Source: JAIPEI01 sp964443135
GTDB lineage: Bacteria > Desulfobacterota > DSM-4660 > Desulfatiglandales > HGW-15
Assembly: GCA_964443135.1 (NCBI GenBank)
Contig: CAYUBQ010000010.1
Location: 1 to 64,000, forward strand
Reading direction: 5' to 3'
DNA length: 64,000 nucleotides
The first letter of the stretch is position 1, and each line of letters opens with the position of its first letter. Both the position numbers and the translations under genes were made by a program. The notes below the pieces were generated by a model that saw only the letters and a program-made list of their open reading frames with translations, was not told where the DNA came from and searched no databases. Positions 52,536 through 60,758 of this stretch are shown here, one piece after another.

Positions 52536-53771
52536 ATGCGTGAGACCAAGCTCCACTACGGCTGGATCGTCATCTTCATGGGTCTGCTCACCACCATCGC
52601 GGCCCACGGCTTCGGTCGGATGGCCTACACCATCATCCTTCCCGCCATGAAGGACGGCCTGGCCTTCGACTACACCCAGCTGGGGCTGCTGGGGACCGGC
52701 AACTTCATCGGCTACCTCACCATGGCCATCGTGGGCGGGTTTCTGGCCGCGCGGTTCGGCACCCGCATCGTCATCACCTTCGCGCTCCTCCTCATGGGCG
52801 TGACCCTGATCCTGACCGGGCTGGCCGACACCTTCGGCTTCGCCTTCACCATGCGGCTCTTCACCGGCCTGGGGAACGGTGCGGCCTACGTTCCGGCCAT
52901 GGCCCTGGGCTCCGCCTGGTTCGCCATGAAGCGGCGGGGCTTTGCCACGGGCATCGTGTCGGGCGGCATCGGGGCGGGGACCCTGATCTCCGGGCTGGTG
53001 GTTCCGCCCATCCTGCTCTCCTACGGACACGAGGGCTGGCGGTACTCCTGGTACTACCTGGGCGGCGCGGTGCTGGTGATCTCCGCCATCGTCTTCCTCT
53101 TCGTCCGAAGCCGGCCCGAGGAGAAGGGGCTGCTCCAGGTGGGCGAGGCGGAAGGGGACGAGCGAGCCGAGGGGAGCGCAGCCAAGGCCTCGACCCTGGA
53201 CTGGGGCCTGGTCTACAAGAAAGGGTCCGTCTGGTACCTGGGCGTCACCTACTTCTTCTACGGCCTCTCCTACATCATCTACATGGTCTTTTTCGCCGCC
53301 TACCTGGTGAACGAGATGGGCCTCTCCCAGGAGTGGGCGGGCGGCCTGTGGGCCGCGGTGGGCGGTCTGAGCGTCTTCTGCGGCGTGATCTGGGGGAGCA
53401 TCTCGGACCGGCTGGGGCGGGCCAAGGGCGCGGCCCTGGCCTATCTGGTCCTGGCCATGGCTTACATCGTCTATGCCCTGGTCAGGGTGGAGTTCGGGTT
53501 TTACCTGTCCGCGGGCCTCTTCGGGCTGACGGCCTGGAGCATCCCCACCATCATGGCCGCCACGGCCGGCGACCTGGTGGGCCCCCGGCTGGCGCCGGCC
53601 GGGCTGGGATTCGTGACCATCTTCTTCGGCATCGGCCAGGCCCTGGGTCCGGCGATCGGCGGCTACCTGGCGGACTCGACCGGCTCCTTCACCATCCCTT
53701 TCCTGGTGGCCGGGGGCATCTCGCTCGTGGGAGCGGCCTTCTCTCTCTTCCTCAAGCGGCAGGAGGTCTGA
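52536..53771 (+). CDS. Major facilitator superfamily transporter
   Basis: 411 codons from the ATG at 52536, with AAGGAGG upstream. Twelve hydrophobic segments are visible, with an MFS loop motif between helices 2 and 3 (GGFLAARFGTRIV) and its repeat in the second half (WGSISDRLGRAKGAAL). The N-terminus LHYGWIVIFMGLLTTIAAHGFGRMAY resembles YbfB/OFA-type carriers of organic anions. Substrate cannot be assigned and no catabolic neighbours clarify it. Confidence 0.9.
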   Translation: MRETKLHYGWIVIFMGLLTTIAAHGFGRMAYTIILPAMKDGLAFDYTQLGLLGTGNFIGYLTMAIVGGFLAARFGTRIVITFALLLMGVTLILTGLADTFGFAFTMRLFTGLGNGAAYVPAMALGSAWFAMKRRGFATGIVSGGIGAGTLISGLVVPPILLSYGHEGWRYSWYYLGGAVLVISAIVFLFVRSRPEEKGLLQVGEAEGDERAEGSAAKASTLDWGLVYKKGSVWYLGVTYFFYGLSYIIYMVFFAAYLVNEMGLSQEWAGGLWAAVGGLSVFCGVIWGSISDRLGRAKGAALAYLVLAMAYIVYALVRVEFGFYLSAGLFGLTAWSIPTIMAATAGDLVGPRLAPAGLGFVTIFFGIGQALGPAIGGYLADSTGSFTIPFLVAGGISLVGAAFSLFLKRQEV

Positions 53772-53823
53772 AGGCGGGCCTTTTCCATCTCGGCGGGGAG
53801 CATGGGTCGCCAGGAAGCGCTGT

Positions 53824-54540
53824 CTACTCCCCGCCGGTCTTGAGCTCGGTCTCCGCCTGTTCCTCCTTTTCAATGCGCTCGAGAATGTGCCGCCTGAACG
53901 ACCACAGGACGAAGACGCCCATGATCCCGATCAGGATCAGCACGGATATGTTCGCAGGGCTCGGGTTTTTTGCGACGTTCTCCAGCTGCTCTCCGAAAAA
54001 CGCCATGGTCAGCGTTCCGGGAAGGAGCGCCGCGCCGGTTCCAATCAGGAAATCCGAGTACCTGATGTGAAGTGATCCTGCGGCAAGGTTGACGACCGGG
54101 AACGGCGCGATGGGCATCAGGCGAACAGCCAGCACGGCCTTGATCCCGCCGTGGCGCAGGACCCGGCGCAGCCGCTCGAGGCGTCTGCTTTCGATCTGTC
54201 CTACTTTGCCCCCGCCGAACCTGTGACCGAGAAAATAGAAGACCGTGGCGGCGGTAAGGCTTCCGCCCATGGCGAAGGGCCAGCCGAAGAGTCCGCCGAA
54301 CGCGAGGATGACGGTGACGTTGATCACTGAGTTGGGAAAGACGATGACGCTTGCCAGGACATACGTCGCCACAATGGCGACCGGCGTCCACCACTCCCCT
54401 CTCAGGGTCTCGACCAGATCATCGACGAACTCGGGATCGGCGAACCGCTGGAGGGGCGTGAGCTGCCAGAGCACCGCCATGATCATGACCACGACCAGGA
54501 CGGCCAGGGGAAAGCCCCAGACCGATATGATGTCTTTCAA
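53824..54540 (-). CDS. TVP38/TMEM64 family membrane protein
   Basis: 238 codons from a TTG at 54540, the only start before the first helix; the ribosome site is weak. About six hydrophobic segments and the SNARE-associated (VTT) domain signature: VFPNSVINVTVILAFGGLFG, GGSLTAATVFYFLGHRFGGG and RLMPIAPFPVVNLAAGS. The family is related to DedA and implicated in lipid scrambling or membrane homeostasis. The C-terminal tail is charged. Dispersed repeat copy C lies directly upstream. Confidence 0.88.
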   Translation of the reverse strand: MKDIISVWGFPLAVLVVVMIMAVLWQLTPLQRFADPEFVDDLVETLRGEWWTPVAIVATYVLASVIVFPNSVINVTVILAFGGLFGWPFAMGGSLTAATVFYFLGHRFGGGKVGQIESRRLERLRRVLRHGGIKAVLAVRLMPIAPFPVVNLAAGSLHIRYSDFLIGTGAALLPGTLTMAFFGEQLENVAKNPSPANISVLILIGIMGVFVLWSFRRHILERIEKEEQAETELKTGGE

Positions 54541-54605
54541 GCGATCCAGGATATCAGTCTCCCTGAATAGAATGAGGGTGCATTCCCATGCCGATCGCCC
54601 GCATC

Positions 54606-54685
54606 ATGATGGCGTCGCAAAAAGCTTTGGCCTCGAGATTCGCCCTCGGAATACCAACGGATTATAGCATTTCGCCGCTCCAGCC
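54606..54685 (+). repeat. Dispersed intergenic repeat, partial copy C
   Basis: Begins ATGATGGCGTCGCAAAAAGC and continues CTCGAGATTCGCCCTCGGAA up to a CCGCTCCAGC-type end. It matches the first two thirds of copies B and D. Confidence 0.7.
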
Positions 54686-54727
54686 GCTCGACCTGCTTGG
54701 TCCGGTCCTCTCTGGTCGTTGGTTTGA

Positions 54728-55924
54728 TCATGGGGCCTCCACCCGAAGCACCTCCTGCGGGGTGAGGGAGAGGCGCTCCACGCCGTCCTCCGTGACCAGG
54801 TAGTCGTCCTCCAGCCCCACCACGCCCTCGCCGGGGAGCACGAACTTCGGCTCCAGGGCCAGCACCATGCCCGGCTCCAGGGGAAGGTCGAACCTCGGGG
54901 CGAGGATCGGAAGCTCGTCCACCTCCAGGCCGATTCCGTGGCCCACGAACCGGACCTGGTTCGGTCCGTGGCCCATGAACACGGGAGCGAGGCCCGCCCG
55001 GTCCGCCTCGGCCGCGGCGGCCTCGTACACGGCCCTGCAGGGGACGCCGGGACCGGCCGTCTCGGCGAAGCGGTCGTGGATGCGCCGGGAGCAGTCGTGG
55101 GCCTTCTGCAGGGAGGCCGGGAGCTCACCGATGACGTAGGTCCGGGACTGGTCCCCCAGGTAGCCGTCGATCCCCACGCTGTAGTCCACCTCGATGGGTT
55201 CGTTTCGGCGGATGGCCTTGTGACCCGCGCCCTGGGGCATGGCGCAGCAGGTGCCGGAGCCGCCGTGGGCGCTGTTGAGGTAGGAGGCCGCATCCCCGTT
55301 GGGCCCGCTCAGCACGTGAGCGTAGGTCATCTCCTGGTTCCAGCCCCGCATGCGGACGATGCCCTGGTGTCCGCCGGTCCGGCCGAGCATGGCCAGGCGG
55401 CCGTCCACCTCCAGCTCGGTCATCCCTTCCCGGATGAACCGGGTGAGGTCCATGAAGGCGCGGTCCTCGACCTCGAGGGCCCGCCGGATCTGCGAGACCT
55501 CGTAGTCGGACTTGATCATGCGCTGGGTCCGGATCAGACCCGAGACGTCCTCCCATTCGCAGGAGGGGAAGGTCTTCTGGAGCCAGAGAAAGAAGGCCGC
55601 GGGCAGGACGTCCAGCTCCAGGCCCACCCGGCCTGTGAGGGGGGTCCCGTTCTCTTCGAGCGCCCCGGAGAACTCCCGCCTCCCGTGGATTGGAACCACC
55701 CGCTCGAGGGGCGACTCCCGCCGGGCCCGTTCCGCGGACTTGATGGCCAGGAGCAGCGGATCCCCCTCGGCCGGGACCCGGAGAAAAGAGGTCTGCAGGG
55801 TGCCCGAGTAGTAGTAGAGGCCCACGTTGTGGAGCACGAGCGCGCTGTCCAGGTTCTGCTCTCTCAAAATTCTCCGGAAGCGTTCGATGCGGGCGGCGAT
55901 CTCTTCGGCCGGGACGGGTTTCAT
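54728..55924 (-). CDS. M24-family Xaa-Pro peptidase-like protein
   Basis: 398 codons from an ATG with AAGGAG upstream. The N-terminal creatinase-type domain (LDSALVLHNVGLYYYSGTLQ) is followed by the pita-bread catalytic domain. The five metal ligands appear in order: Asp in VDYSVGIDGYLGDQSRTYV (two Asp), His in FVGHGIGLEVDELP, Glu in LALEPKFVLPGEG and Glu in VVGLEDDYLV. This is the layout of aminopeptidase P/prolidase-like enzymes of sulfate reducers. Probable leftward operon partner of the cation exchanger (30 bases). Confidence 0.92.
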   Translation of the reverse strand: MKPVPAEEIAARIERFRRILREQNLDSALVLHNVGLYYYSGTLQTSFLRVPAEGDPLLLAIKSAERARRESPLERVVPIHGRREFSGALEENGTPLTGRVGLELDVLPAAFFLWLQKTFPSCEWEDVSGLIRTQRMIKSDYEVSQIRRALEVEDRAFMDLTRFIREGMTELEVDGRLAMLGRTGGHQGIVRMRGWNQEMTYAHVLSGPNGDAASYLNSAHGGSGTCCAMPQGAGHKAIRRNEPIEVDYSVGIDGYLGDQSRTYVIGELPASLQKAHDCSRRIHDRFAETAGPGVPCRAVYEAAAAEADRAGLAPVFMGHGPNQVRFVGHGIGLEVDELPILAPRFDLPLEPGMVLALEPKFVLPGEGVVGLEDDYLVTEDGVERLSLTPQEVLRVEAP

Positions 55925-55954
55925 GGAAGGTCACTCCTTGTTCGAAAGAGGGCT

Positions 55955-56935
55955 CTAGCCCTTGGAGATGAGGTAGACCACGTATCCCACGTAGCAGGCC
56001 AGCAGCACGGCGCCCTCGGCCCGGCTGATGGTGTTCGTCTTCCGCATGAAGAACCAGGGAAGGGCGCTCGTGAACATCATGACGAGGTAGTCCACGATCA
56101 GCCCGCTCTCGACGAACCCGCCGGGGATGGGGATGGGCCGCACCAGGGAGGCCGCGCCGAGCACGCTCATGATGTTGAAGACGTTGCTTCCCACCAGATT
56201 GCCGATGCTGATGTCCATCTCCTTGCGGAGGGCCGCCACGACCGACGTGGCGAGCTCGGGGAGGGAGGTCCCGAAGGCCACGATGGTGAGACCGATGAAC
56301 TTCTCGCTCACGCCCAGCACCTGCATGATGGCCACGGCCGCGTCCACCACGAGCTTCGCCCCGAAGACCACGCCGAAGACGCCGACGATGATCAGCACGA
56401 CCTGCCGGGAGCGGGACTCGATGAACTCCACCTCCTCCACGCCGAGCTCCTCGAGGACGGCCTCCGCACTGAGGCCCTTCCGGGCCTCCCGCTTCGCCAC
56501 CAGGTAGTTGAACACCGTGTACAGGATGATCCCGCCGAACAGGGTCGCGCCCTCGATCCGTCCCAGGGTGGAGTTGAGAGACAGGACCAGGAGGTAGATG
56601 GAGATGACGAGCATCAGAGGGATGTCGCGCTGCACCACCGAGCGGTGGCTGGTGATGGGCTGGAACAGTGCGGCGGTGCCCAGGACCAGGGCGATGTTGC
56701 AGATGTTGCTCCCGACCACGTTTCCCACGGCGATCATGCTCTTGTCGGTGAGGGAGGAGATCAGGCTGACCACGAGCTCTGGGGCAGAGGTGCCGAAGGC
56801 GACAACCGTGAGGCCGATGACCACAGGGGTGATTCCGAGGCACCTGGCCAGGCTCGAGGAGCCCTTCACGAGCCACTCCGCGCCGTAGTAGAGCATCAGG
56901 AATCCGACCAGGCACAGGACGATGTTCAGAGCCAT
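55955..56935 (-). CDS. Calcium/sodium antiporter (CaCA family, YrbG-like)
   Basis: 326 codons from the ATG at 56935, which has GAGGG five bases upstream; the ATG at 56947 overlaps that site. Ten hydrophobic helices carry the two inverted alpha repeats: TVVAFGTSAPELVVSLISSL with GNVVGSNICNIALVLG, and TIVAFGTSLPELATSVVAAL with GNLVGSNVFNIMSVLG. These hold the ion-coordinating Glu, Ser and Asn residues. Ca2+ export driven by Na+ at the inner membrane is expected. Confidence 0.95.
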   Translation of the reverse strand: MALNIVLCLVGFLMLYYGAEWLVKGSSSLARCLGITPVVIGLTVVAFGTSAPELVVSLISSLTDKSMIAVGNVVGSNICNIALVLGTAALFQPITSHRSVVQRDIPLMLVISIYLLVLSLNSTLGRIEGATLFGGIILYTVFNYLVAKREARKGLSAEAVLEELGVEEVEFIESRSRQVVLIIVGVFGVVFGAKLVVDAAVAIMQVLGVSEKFIGLTIVAFGTSLPELATSVVAALRKEMDISIGNLVGSNVFNIMSVLGAASLVRPIPIPGGFVESGLIVDYLVMMFTSALPWFFMRKTNTISRAEGAVLLACYVGYVVYLISKG

Positions 56936-57212
56936 GCATACCCTCATCGGTGGTTTTCGGGTAAACTACACCAAACCGCATCGGTTTTTAAGGGGTTTTC
57001 GCCCTCATGAGGCAGGGAAAAAACGATCGGCGTCCTCCTCTCGCACCTGTTTCGATTGCCATCAATCGCTGGAACCAGCGGGTGCGCTTGTCAACCCGAG
57101 TTGTTCCCGTCCGCTGCAGGCGAAGCATTCGGGGGGAAGGGCCCTGGGCACGGAGCGCTCGCCTTGCCCACAGGACCTGATCTGTCCTATGATAAGAGGA
57201 AGGGAGCGAATC

Positions 57213-57341
57213 ATGAGCGAGCCGACCTGCGATTTGGGAGGAAAACATGTCCTGGTGACGGGCGCCACAGGCGGCCTGGGATCGGCCCTGGCCGTGATGA
57301 GCAACACCATGCGTGAAGGGCCGAAGCGGCCCGCTTTCTGA
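57213..57341 (+). pseudogene. Truncated short-chain dehydrogenase remnant
   Basis: 42 codons from an ATG with GAAGGGAG upstream. LGGKHVLVTGATGGLGSALA is a perfect SDR nucleotide-binding N-terminus (TGxxxGxG). After it the frame turns into unrelated sequence (VMSNTMREGPKRPAF) and stops; SDRs are normally about 250 residues. Another frame from about 57318 to 57600 (AEAARFLKEIEEELGPLTRRER) may be debris of the same or another gene. TTGCCC (57160 region), 18 bases and TATGAT (57189-57194) form a promoter-like sequence upstream, so the remnant kept its control region. Confidence 0.6.
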
Positions 57342-57596
57342 AGGAGATCGAGGAGGAGCTGGGCCCTCTGACCCGACGGGAGCGGCTGGCCTGCCGGGGT
57401 ACCGTATCGCTCTCGTGCTGGACGTGGCTGGCCGGGAAGCTCGGCCTGCTGCAGCAGCCGAGGCTGCTCCGGGTGGAGCGCCGCTTTCAGACGGCCTCTC
57501 GCGGCTCGGCGGCCGCCCCGGTTCGGGTGGGCGGCCGGGCGGAGGCCCGCTGGGCGGCGAGGAGAGGGGTGCGCTCGCCCTTCAAAGGAGACGATC
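57342..57596 (+). other. Decayed DNA between SDR remnant and small gene
   Basis: No intact gene. The three forward frames are each partly open because of the high G+C content. The frame AEAARFLKEIEEELGPLTRR looks helical and charged but has no start or recognisable family, and it runs into the next gene's ribosome site. The 56936-57212 interval upstream likewise holds no gene. Confidence 0.5.
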
Positions 57597-57926
57597 ATGA
57601 GCCGGGATGGACTGAAGCAGGCCCGGGAGCTGACCATTCAGGGGTTCCACTACGAAAACCTGCTGGAGATGGCCCGCTGCTGCCGGGAGGAAGAACGGCC
57701 GGACCGCCTTCTCTGCGCGTTCGTCATGGAGCGCTTTTTCACGGCCCTCGCCGAGGAGGTGGGAGACGGCCCCGTGTTCAGCGACGTGCTGAGGAAGCTG
57801 GAGGTCCGGTACCGGAACACGGTCAACCTGGCCTTGGAAAAGGCCGAGGCCGGCGCGCCCCGTGAGGAGCAGGACGAGCTGCTGACCCGGCTCGTGCAGC
57901 TGCTCTGGACGGCGCCCCGGGACTAG
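57597..57926 (+). CDS. Small helical hypothetical protein
   Basis: 109 codons from an ATG with AAAGGAGA seven bases upstream. It is predicted all-helical and charged (LLEMARCCREEERPDRLLCA, VMERFFTALAEEVGDG, LRKLEVRYRNTVNLALEKAE). Two adjacent Cys occur at about residues 28-29. No family is recognised. Its last four bases overlap the stop of the convergent DUF1499 gene. The clean ribosome site and normal composition support a real gene. Confidence 0.65.
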   Translation: MSRDGLKQARELTIQGFHYENLLEMARCCREEERPDRLLCAFVMERFFTALAEEVGDGPVFSDVLRKLEVRYRNTVNLALEKAEAGAPREEQDELLTRLVQLLWTAPRD

Positions 57927-58417
57927 GGCCGGCGGTCCCGGTAGCGGCGGGAGACCTCCTCCATGCGCCGGCGGGTCACGCCGAAATCGCAGGTCCCCAC
58001 CCTGGAGGCCGAGCGAAAGTGGACGAGGCGTTCGGACCCGTCGAGCAGGAACACCACGTCGTCCACGAACCGGAACAGCCGGCTCCGGAACAGGACGTGG
58101 ACGGTCGAATCGGAGACCTGCACGACCTCGGACCGCTTCATGCCGCGCACGATCCCGAGGATCCGGTTCCTGGTCTCCTCCCGGGTCCCGACGAACGGGA
58201 GCGCCTCCATCCTCCGTGCCGGGTCGGCGCTTCGGGTGGAGACGCTGTTGGGTTTGTCCGGGCAGGGTAACGGGTTTCCCTCCTCGAGGACCGCCGAGCG
58301 GGGGGCAGGGTCGCCCGAGCAACCGAAGAAAAGAAGCAGGGTCGTCAGGAAACCTCCCACGCCCGCTCCCACGTTCCGCCGGGTGAAAGCCTTCGGGGAC
58401 TTGCAGGCCGCTGCCAT
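57923..58417 (-). CDS. DUF1499-family lipoprotein
   Basis: 164 codons from an ATG with GGGAGG upstream. The N-terminal basic region and hydrophobic stretch (GGFLTTLLLFFGC) end in a probable lipidated Cys33. The DUF1499 domain follows: NSVSTRSADPARRMEALPF, VVQVSDSTVHVLFRSRLFRF, DDVVFLLD and FRSASRVGTCDFGVTRRRME. The family is widespread, of unknown function and often envelope-associated. Confidence 0.88.
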   Translation of the reverse strand: MAAACKSPKAFTRRNVGAGVGGFLTTLLLFFGCSGDPAPRSAVLEEGNPLPCPDKPNSVSTRSADPARRMEALPFVGTREETRNRILGIVRGMKRSEVVQVSDSTVHVLFRSRLFRFVDDVVFLLDGSERLVHFRSASRVGTCDFGVTRRRMEEVSRRYRDRRP

Positions 58418-58453
58418 CGCATCCTCCCAAGATGCTTACCCACGTCTTGTGCG

Positions 58454-58502
58454 AAGAAGGAAGGTCGGCCATCCGTTTGCGGGCATGAGGGAGGGCATCC
58501 GG
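58454..58502 (+). repeat. 49-bp direct repeat, left copy
   Basis: Matches 59691-59739 at 44 of 49 positions (AAGAAGGAAGG … GAGGGCATCCGG). The pair brackets the A+T-richer gene pair at 58763-59568. Confidence 0.75.
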
Positions 58503-58762
58503 CTTTTCTCATGGGCCGATGTCTGTTATCATTCCCCATGAGTTCCAGGACGGTCGGAGTGTCGGGCGCGAGGCCGCCGGGAGCGAAGCAGTGCCACGCC
58601 TGGTGGAAGGAGTGGCGCCGAGCAACATGCAGGGAGCGGACATCATGAAGTCGGCGTCGGAAGGGACCTGGTGGAACGCCGGTTCGGCGGAAAAGCACAA
58701 GGGTGCCATTTCACGAATTCAGATGCCTCGGTCAATCCAATTTTTTGTCAGGTCGAATAAGT

Positions 58763-59017
58763 ATGCTGAGACGTCAGGATACGACATTAGATATGGAACA
58801 GAAGCAGATTGAAATCTTCCGTGGAATGTCACCGGAGGCGCGCCTGAAAATTGCCGTACAACTCTGCCATATGTCCAGGAATCTTCTCGCTGAAGGCGTA
58901 CGCAAGCGGCACCCTCAGTATAATGAAAAGCAAATCAAATTTGCTGTATTAAAATTATTGCTCCCTGATCAATTGTTCCAATCCGCCTACCCCGAAGCAA
59001 AAGGGATTCTTCCGTGA
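58763..59017 (+). CDS. Small antitoxin-like protein paired with a nucleotidyltransferase
   Basis: 84 codons from the ATG at 58763; the ATG at 58793 is an alternative and ribosome sites are weak. It contains IFRGMSPEARLKIAVQLCHM, which resembles the M-S-P-E-x-R-L-x-I-A-x-x-L pattern of Rv0078B-related antitoxins. A basic helix (AEGVRKRHPQYNEKQIKFAV) follows. Codon use and base composition are visibly more A+T-rich than in the flanking genes. The stop overlaps the next gene's GTG (GTGA), so the two are coupled. Antitoxin function is inferred from size, order and partner. Confidence 0.65.
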   Translation: MLRRQDTTLDMEQKQIEIFRGMSPEARLKIAVQLCHMSRNLLAEGVRKRHPQYNEKQIKFAVLKLLLPDQLFQSAYPEAKGILP

Positions 59018-59568
59018 CACCTGAAGAAACGCTGGGAACTGTTCTTGCCAAATTCGATCAATTCAATATTCCCTACATGATTACAGGGTCCTTTGCCAGC
59101 AATGTTCACAGCGTCCCCAGGGCCACTTATGACGCGGATATTGTGATTGAATGTTCCAAGGACTCCCTGGAAAAATTTCTGAACAGCCTCTCTGATCGTT
59201 TTTACGTGAGTCATGAAGCAGCGCGGGAAGCGCTTGAAACCCGGGGGATGTTCAATGTCATTCATTTGGACACGGGCTTTAAAGTGGATTTGATAATGCG
59301 AAAAGACAGGGATTTCAGCAGGAAGGAATTTTCCAGACGCGAAAAAGTCGGCTATCTGGATGTGGATCGATGGTTCGCAACTGCAGAAGACATTGTCCTC
59401 GCCAAACTGGAATGGAGCAAGATTGGAGACTCGGAAAAACAGTATCTCGATGCCCTGAACGTGGCAAAAGTACAGGGGGAGAGCCTGGATCGAACCTACT
59501 TGAAAAAATGGGCGCCGGATCTAGGTGTTGAAGAACTGCTGAACAGACTCATTGATGAACTTATATGA
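59014..59568 (+). CDS. Nucleotidyltransferase-fold protein (AbiEii/MNT-like), possible toxin
   Basis: 184 codons from a GTG overlapping the upstream stop. The core YMITGSFASNVHSVPRATYD followed by ADIVIE gives the nucleotidyltransferase G-S motif and D-x-D-like acids (Y-D-A-D). A later FKVDLI supplies the third Asp, and AEDIVLAKLEWSKIGDSEKQ matches the helix typical of AbiEii-type and DUF6036-like nucleotidyltransferases. Such proteins act as toxins or abortive-infection effectors by modifying tRNA or other substrates. It is more A+T-rich than neighbours and flanked by direct repeats, suggesting acquisition. Confidence 0.75.
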   Translation: MTPEETLGTVLAKFDQFNIPYMITGSFASNVHSVPRATYDADIVIECSKDSLEKFLNSLSDRFYVSHEAAREALETRGMFNVIHLDTGFKVDLIMRKDRDFSRKEFSRREKVGYLDVDRWFATAEDIVLAKLEWSKIGDSEKQYLDALNVAKVQGESLDRTYLKKWAPDLGVEELLNRLIDELI

Positions 59569-59690
59569 CATGATGGGAAGTTGTTTTTGAAAAACATAGG
59601 GCTGAAAACGTGATTGTGTGGCAATGAGAAAATGGAAACAACAGATTATGGCTAAGAAAACGTCCCATAACGAAAGCATGGCCGTTGGGC

Positions 59691-59739
59691 AAGAAGGAAG
59701 GCCGGCTATCCGTTTGCGAGCGTGGGGGAGGGCATCCGG
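59691..59739 (+). repeat. 49-bp direct repeat, right copy
   Basis: Same unit as 58454-58502 with five substitutions, in the same orientation, 1,237 bases apart. Confidence 0.75.
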
Positions 59740-59993
59740 AGGCCGTTTGGGGCGCACGAACCCCTGCCCGGGAGAGGGGGACGTGGGGAATCATTATTCA
59801 TGAAATTTCCCTGGCAGGACTGTTCCTCATACCGCGCCCGAGGTAAGGAGTTCGCAGCGCTGACAGACGAAAAGGCCAAGCGGATCGAAGGGATATACGC
59901 CGACACCTTCACCGAGGCGTGAGTCCATGGAAAACCCGGCCCCGTAAATCATTCGCACATCCTTTACCGTGAAAATATCCCTCGACGGGCCGG

Positions 59994-60068
59994 GCGTAGG
60001 GCGGCATTTCATATGCCGCCGCAAGGCTTGCGACAAGAACGGCGGGGTGTAAAACCCCGCCCTACGAA
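59994..60068. repeat. Inverted pair of REP-like hairpins
   Basis: The left unit GCGTAGGGCGGCAT…ATGCCGCC forms an 8-bp hairpin (GGCGGCAT with ATGCCGCC). The right unit GGCGGGGT (60041-60048) with ACCCCGCC (60054-60061) forms another, ending CCTACG. The outer words CGTAGGGCGG and CCGCCCTACG are reverse complements, so the pair is a head-to-head, BIME-like arrangement. The right unit recurs at 44624-44656. Confidence 0.65.
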
Positions 60069-60254
60069 AACCCCGTTTTCATCAGCGGGGGTGACCGGAA
60101 ACCGGACGCCGGTCATGGACGTTTGAGCGGGAGCTCTGGATGGTCTTCTTCGTGGGCACGCCTTACAGCCCGGGGATGGTGAAGCTCCTCACCGAGGAGG
60201 GATACCGGGTCCAGGGACCTCTCCAGCGTCGAATCCCTCCGGTCCGGCCATTGA

Positions 60255-60758
60255 TCACGCGTCGCTGGAGAGGGTGCGCCGGGTGAACCGCAGGTTGCCC
60301 CTCCGCCACAACCGCTGGGCCGGCCGCCCGGCCGTCTCCACGATCACCAGCAGGAACCCGGACTCCGGCTTCACCGTCACGACCACCCGGCTGGGTCCCA
60401 TGACGAGCCAGGCAATGGCGGGGAAAAGGCCCGGCACCCGAGATCTGCTCCCGAAAAAAGGCGCAGAGCGGCTCGGGCTCCCCGTTTGCCGGCGACACGC
60501 CTCGCTGGGTTCGGGACCGCCGGACCGCCAGCATGACGAGGCCGATCAGCGCGCCCGCGACCAGGTAGAGCGAGAGAAAGCTCATTACGGGAAGGGACGC
60601 CTCACCTCGGGTTGTCTCGTACACCTTCCGGAGGTACTCCGCCGCCGCTTCCTCCACCATCCGCCGCATGAGCTCCGGGTCCTGCCTGGGCTGCCGGGTC
60701 CGCTCGGCGGCCTGCCGGAGCGCGGCCACGCGGCCGTTCGTGGAGGCGGTCTGAATGA
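60255..60758 (-). pseudogene. Frameshifted small membrane protein gene
   Basis: On the minus strand one frame reads ELMRRMVEEAAAEYLRKVYE, then a hydrophobic helix (VMSFLSLYLVAGALIGLVML) and AVRRSRTQ, before becoming implausible near 60440. A second frame then reads GLFPAIAWLVMGPSRVVVTV and KPESGFLLVIVETAG, ending at 60255. Together they look like one protein with two membrane regions and a frameshift around 60430-60480. The 5' end runs into dispersed repeat copy D, so the start may also be disrupted. Two overlapping short genes is the alternative. Family unknown. Confidence 0.45.

Larger units (their letters stand above)
59569..60254 (+). other. Gene-free stretch with repeats
   Basis: No convincing gene. 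It holds the right 49-bp direct repeat (59691-59739), a 40-codon frame at 59800-59922 (MKFPWQDCSSYRARGKEF …) without known relatives or a good ribosome site, and a pair of inverted REP-like hairpins (59994-60068). Fragments on the minus strand near 60163-60254 continue a shifted frame of the decayed membrane gene. Confidence 0.5.

Noticed and set aside
58519..58812. A 97-codon plus-strand frame before the antitoxin-like gene
   Set aside because: No ribosome site or family features. It crosses the composition boundary and overlaps the better-supported 58763 start.
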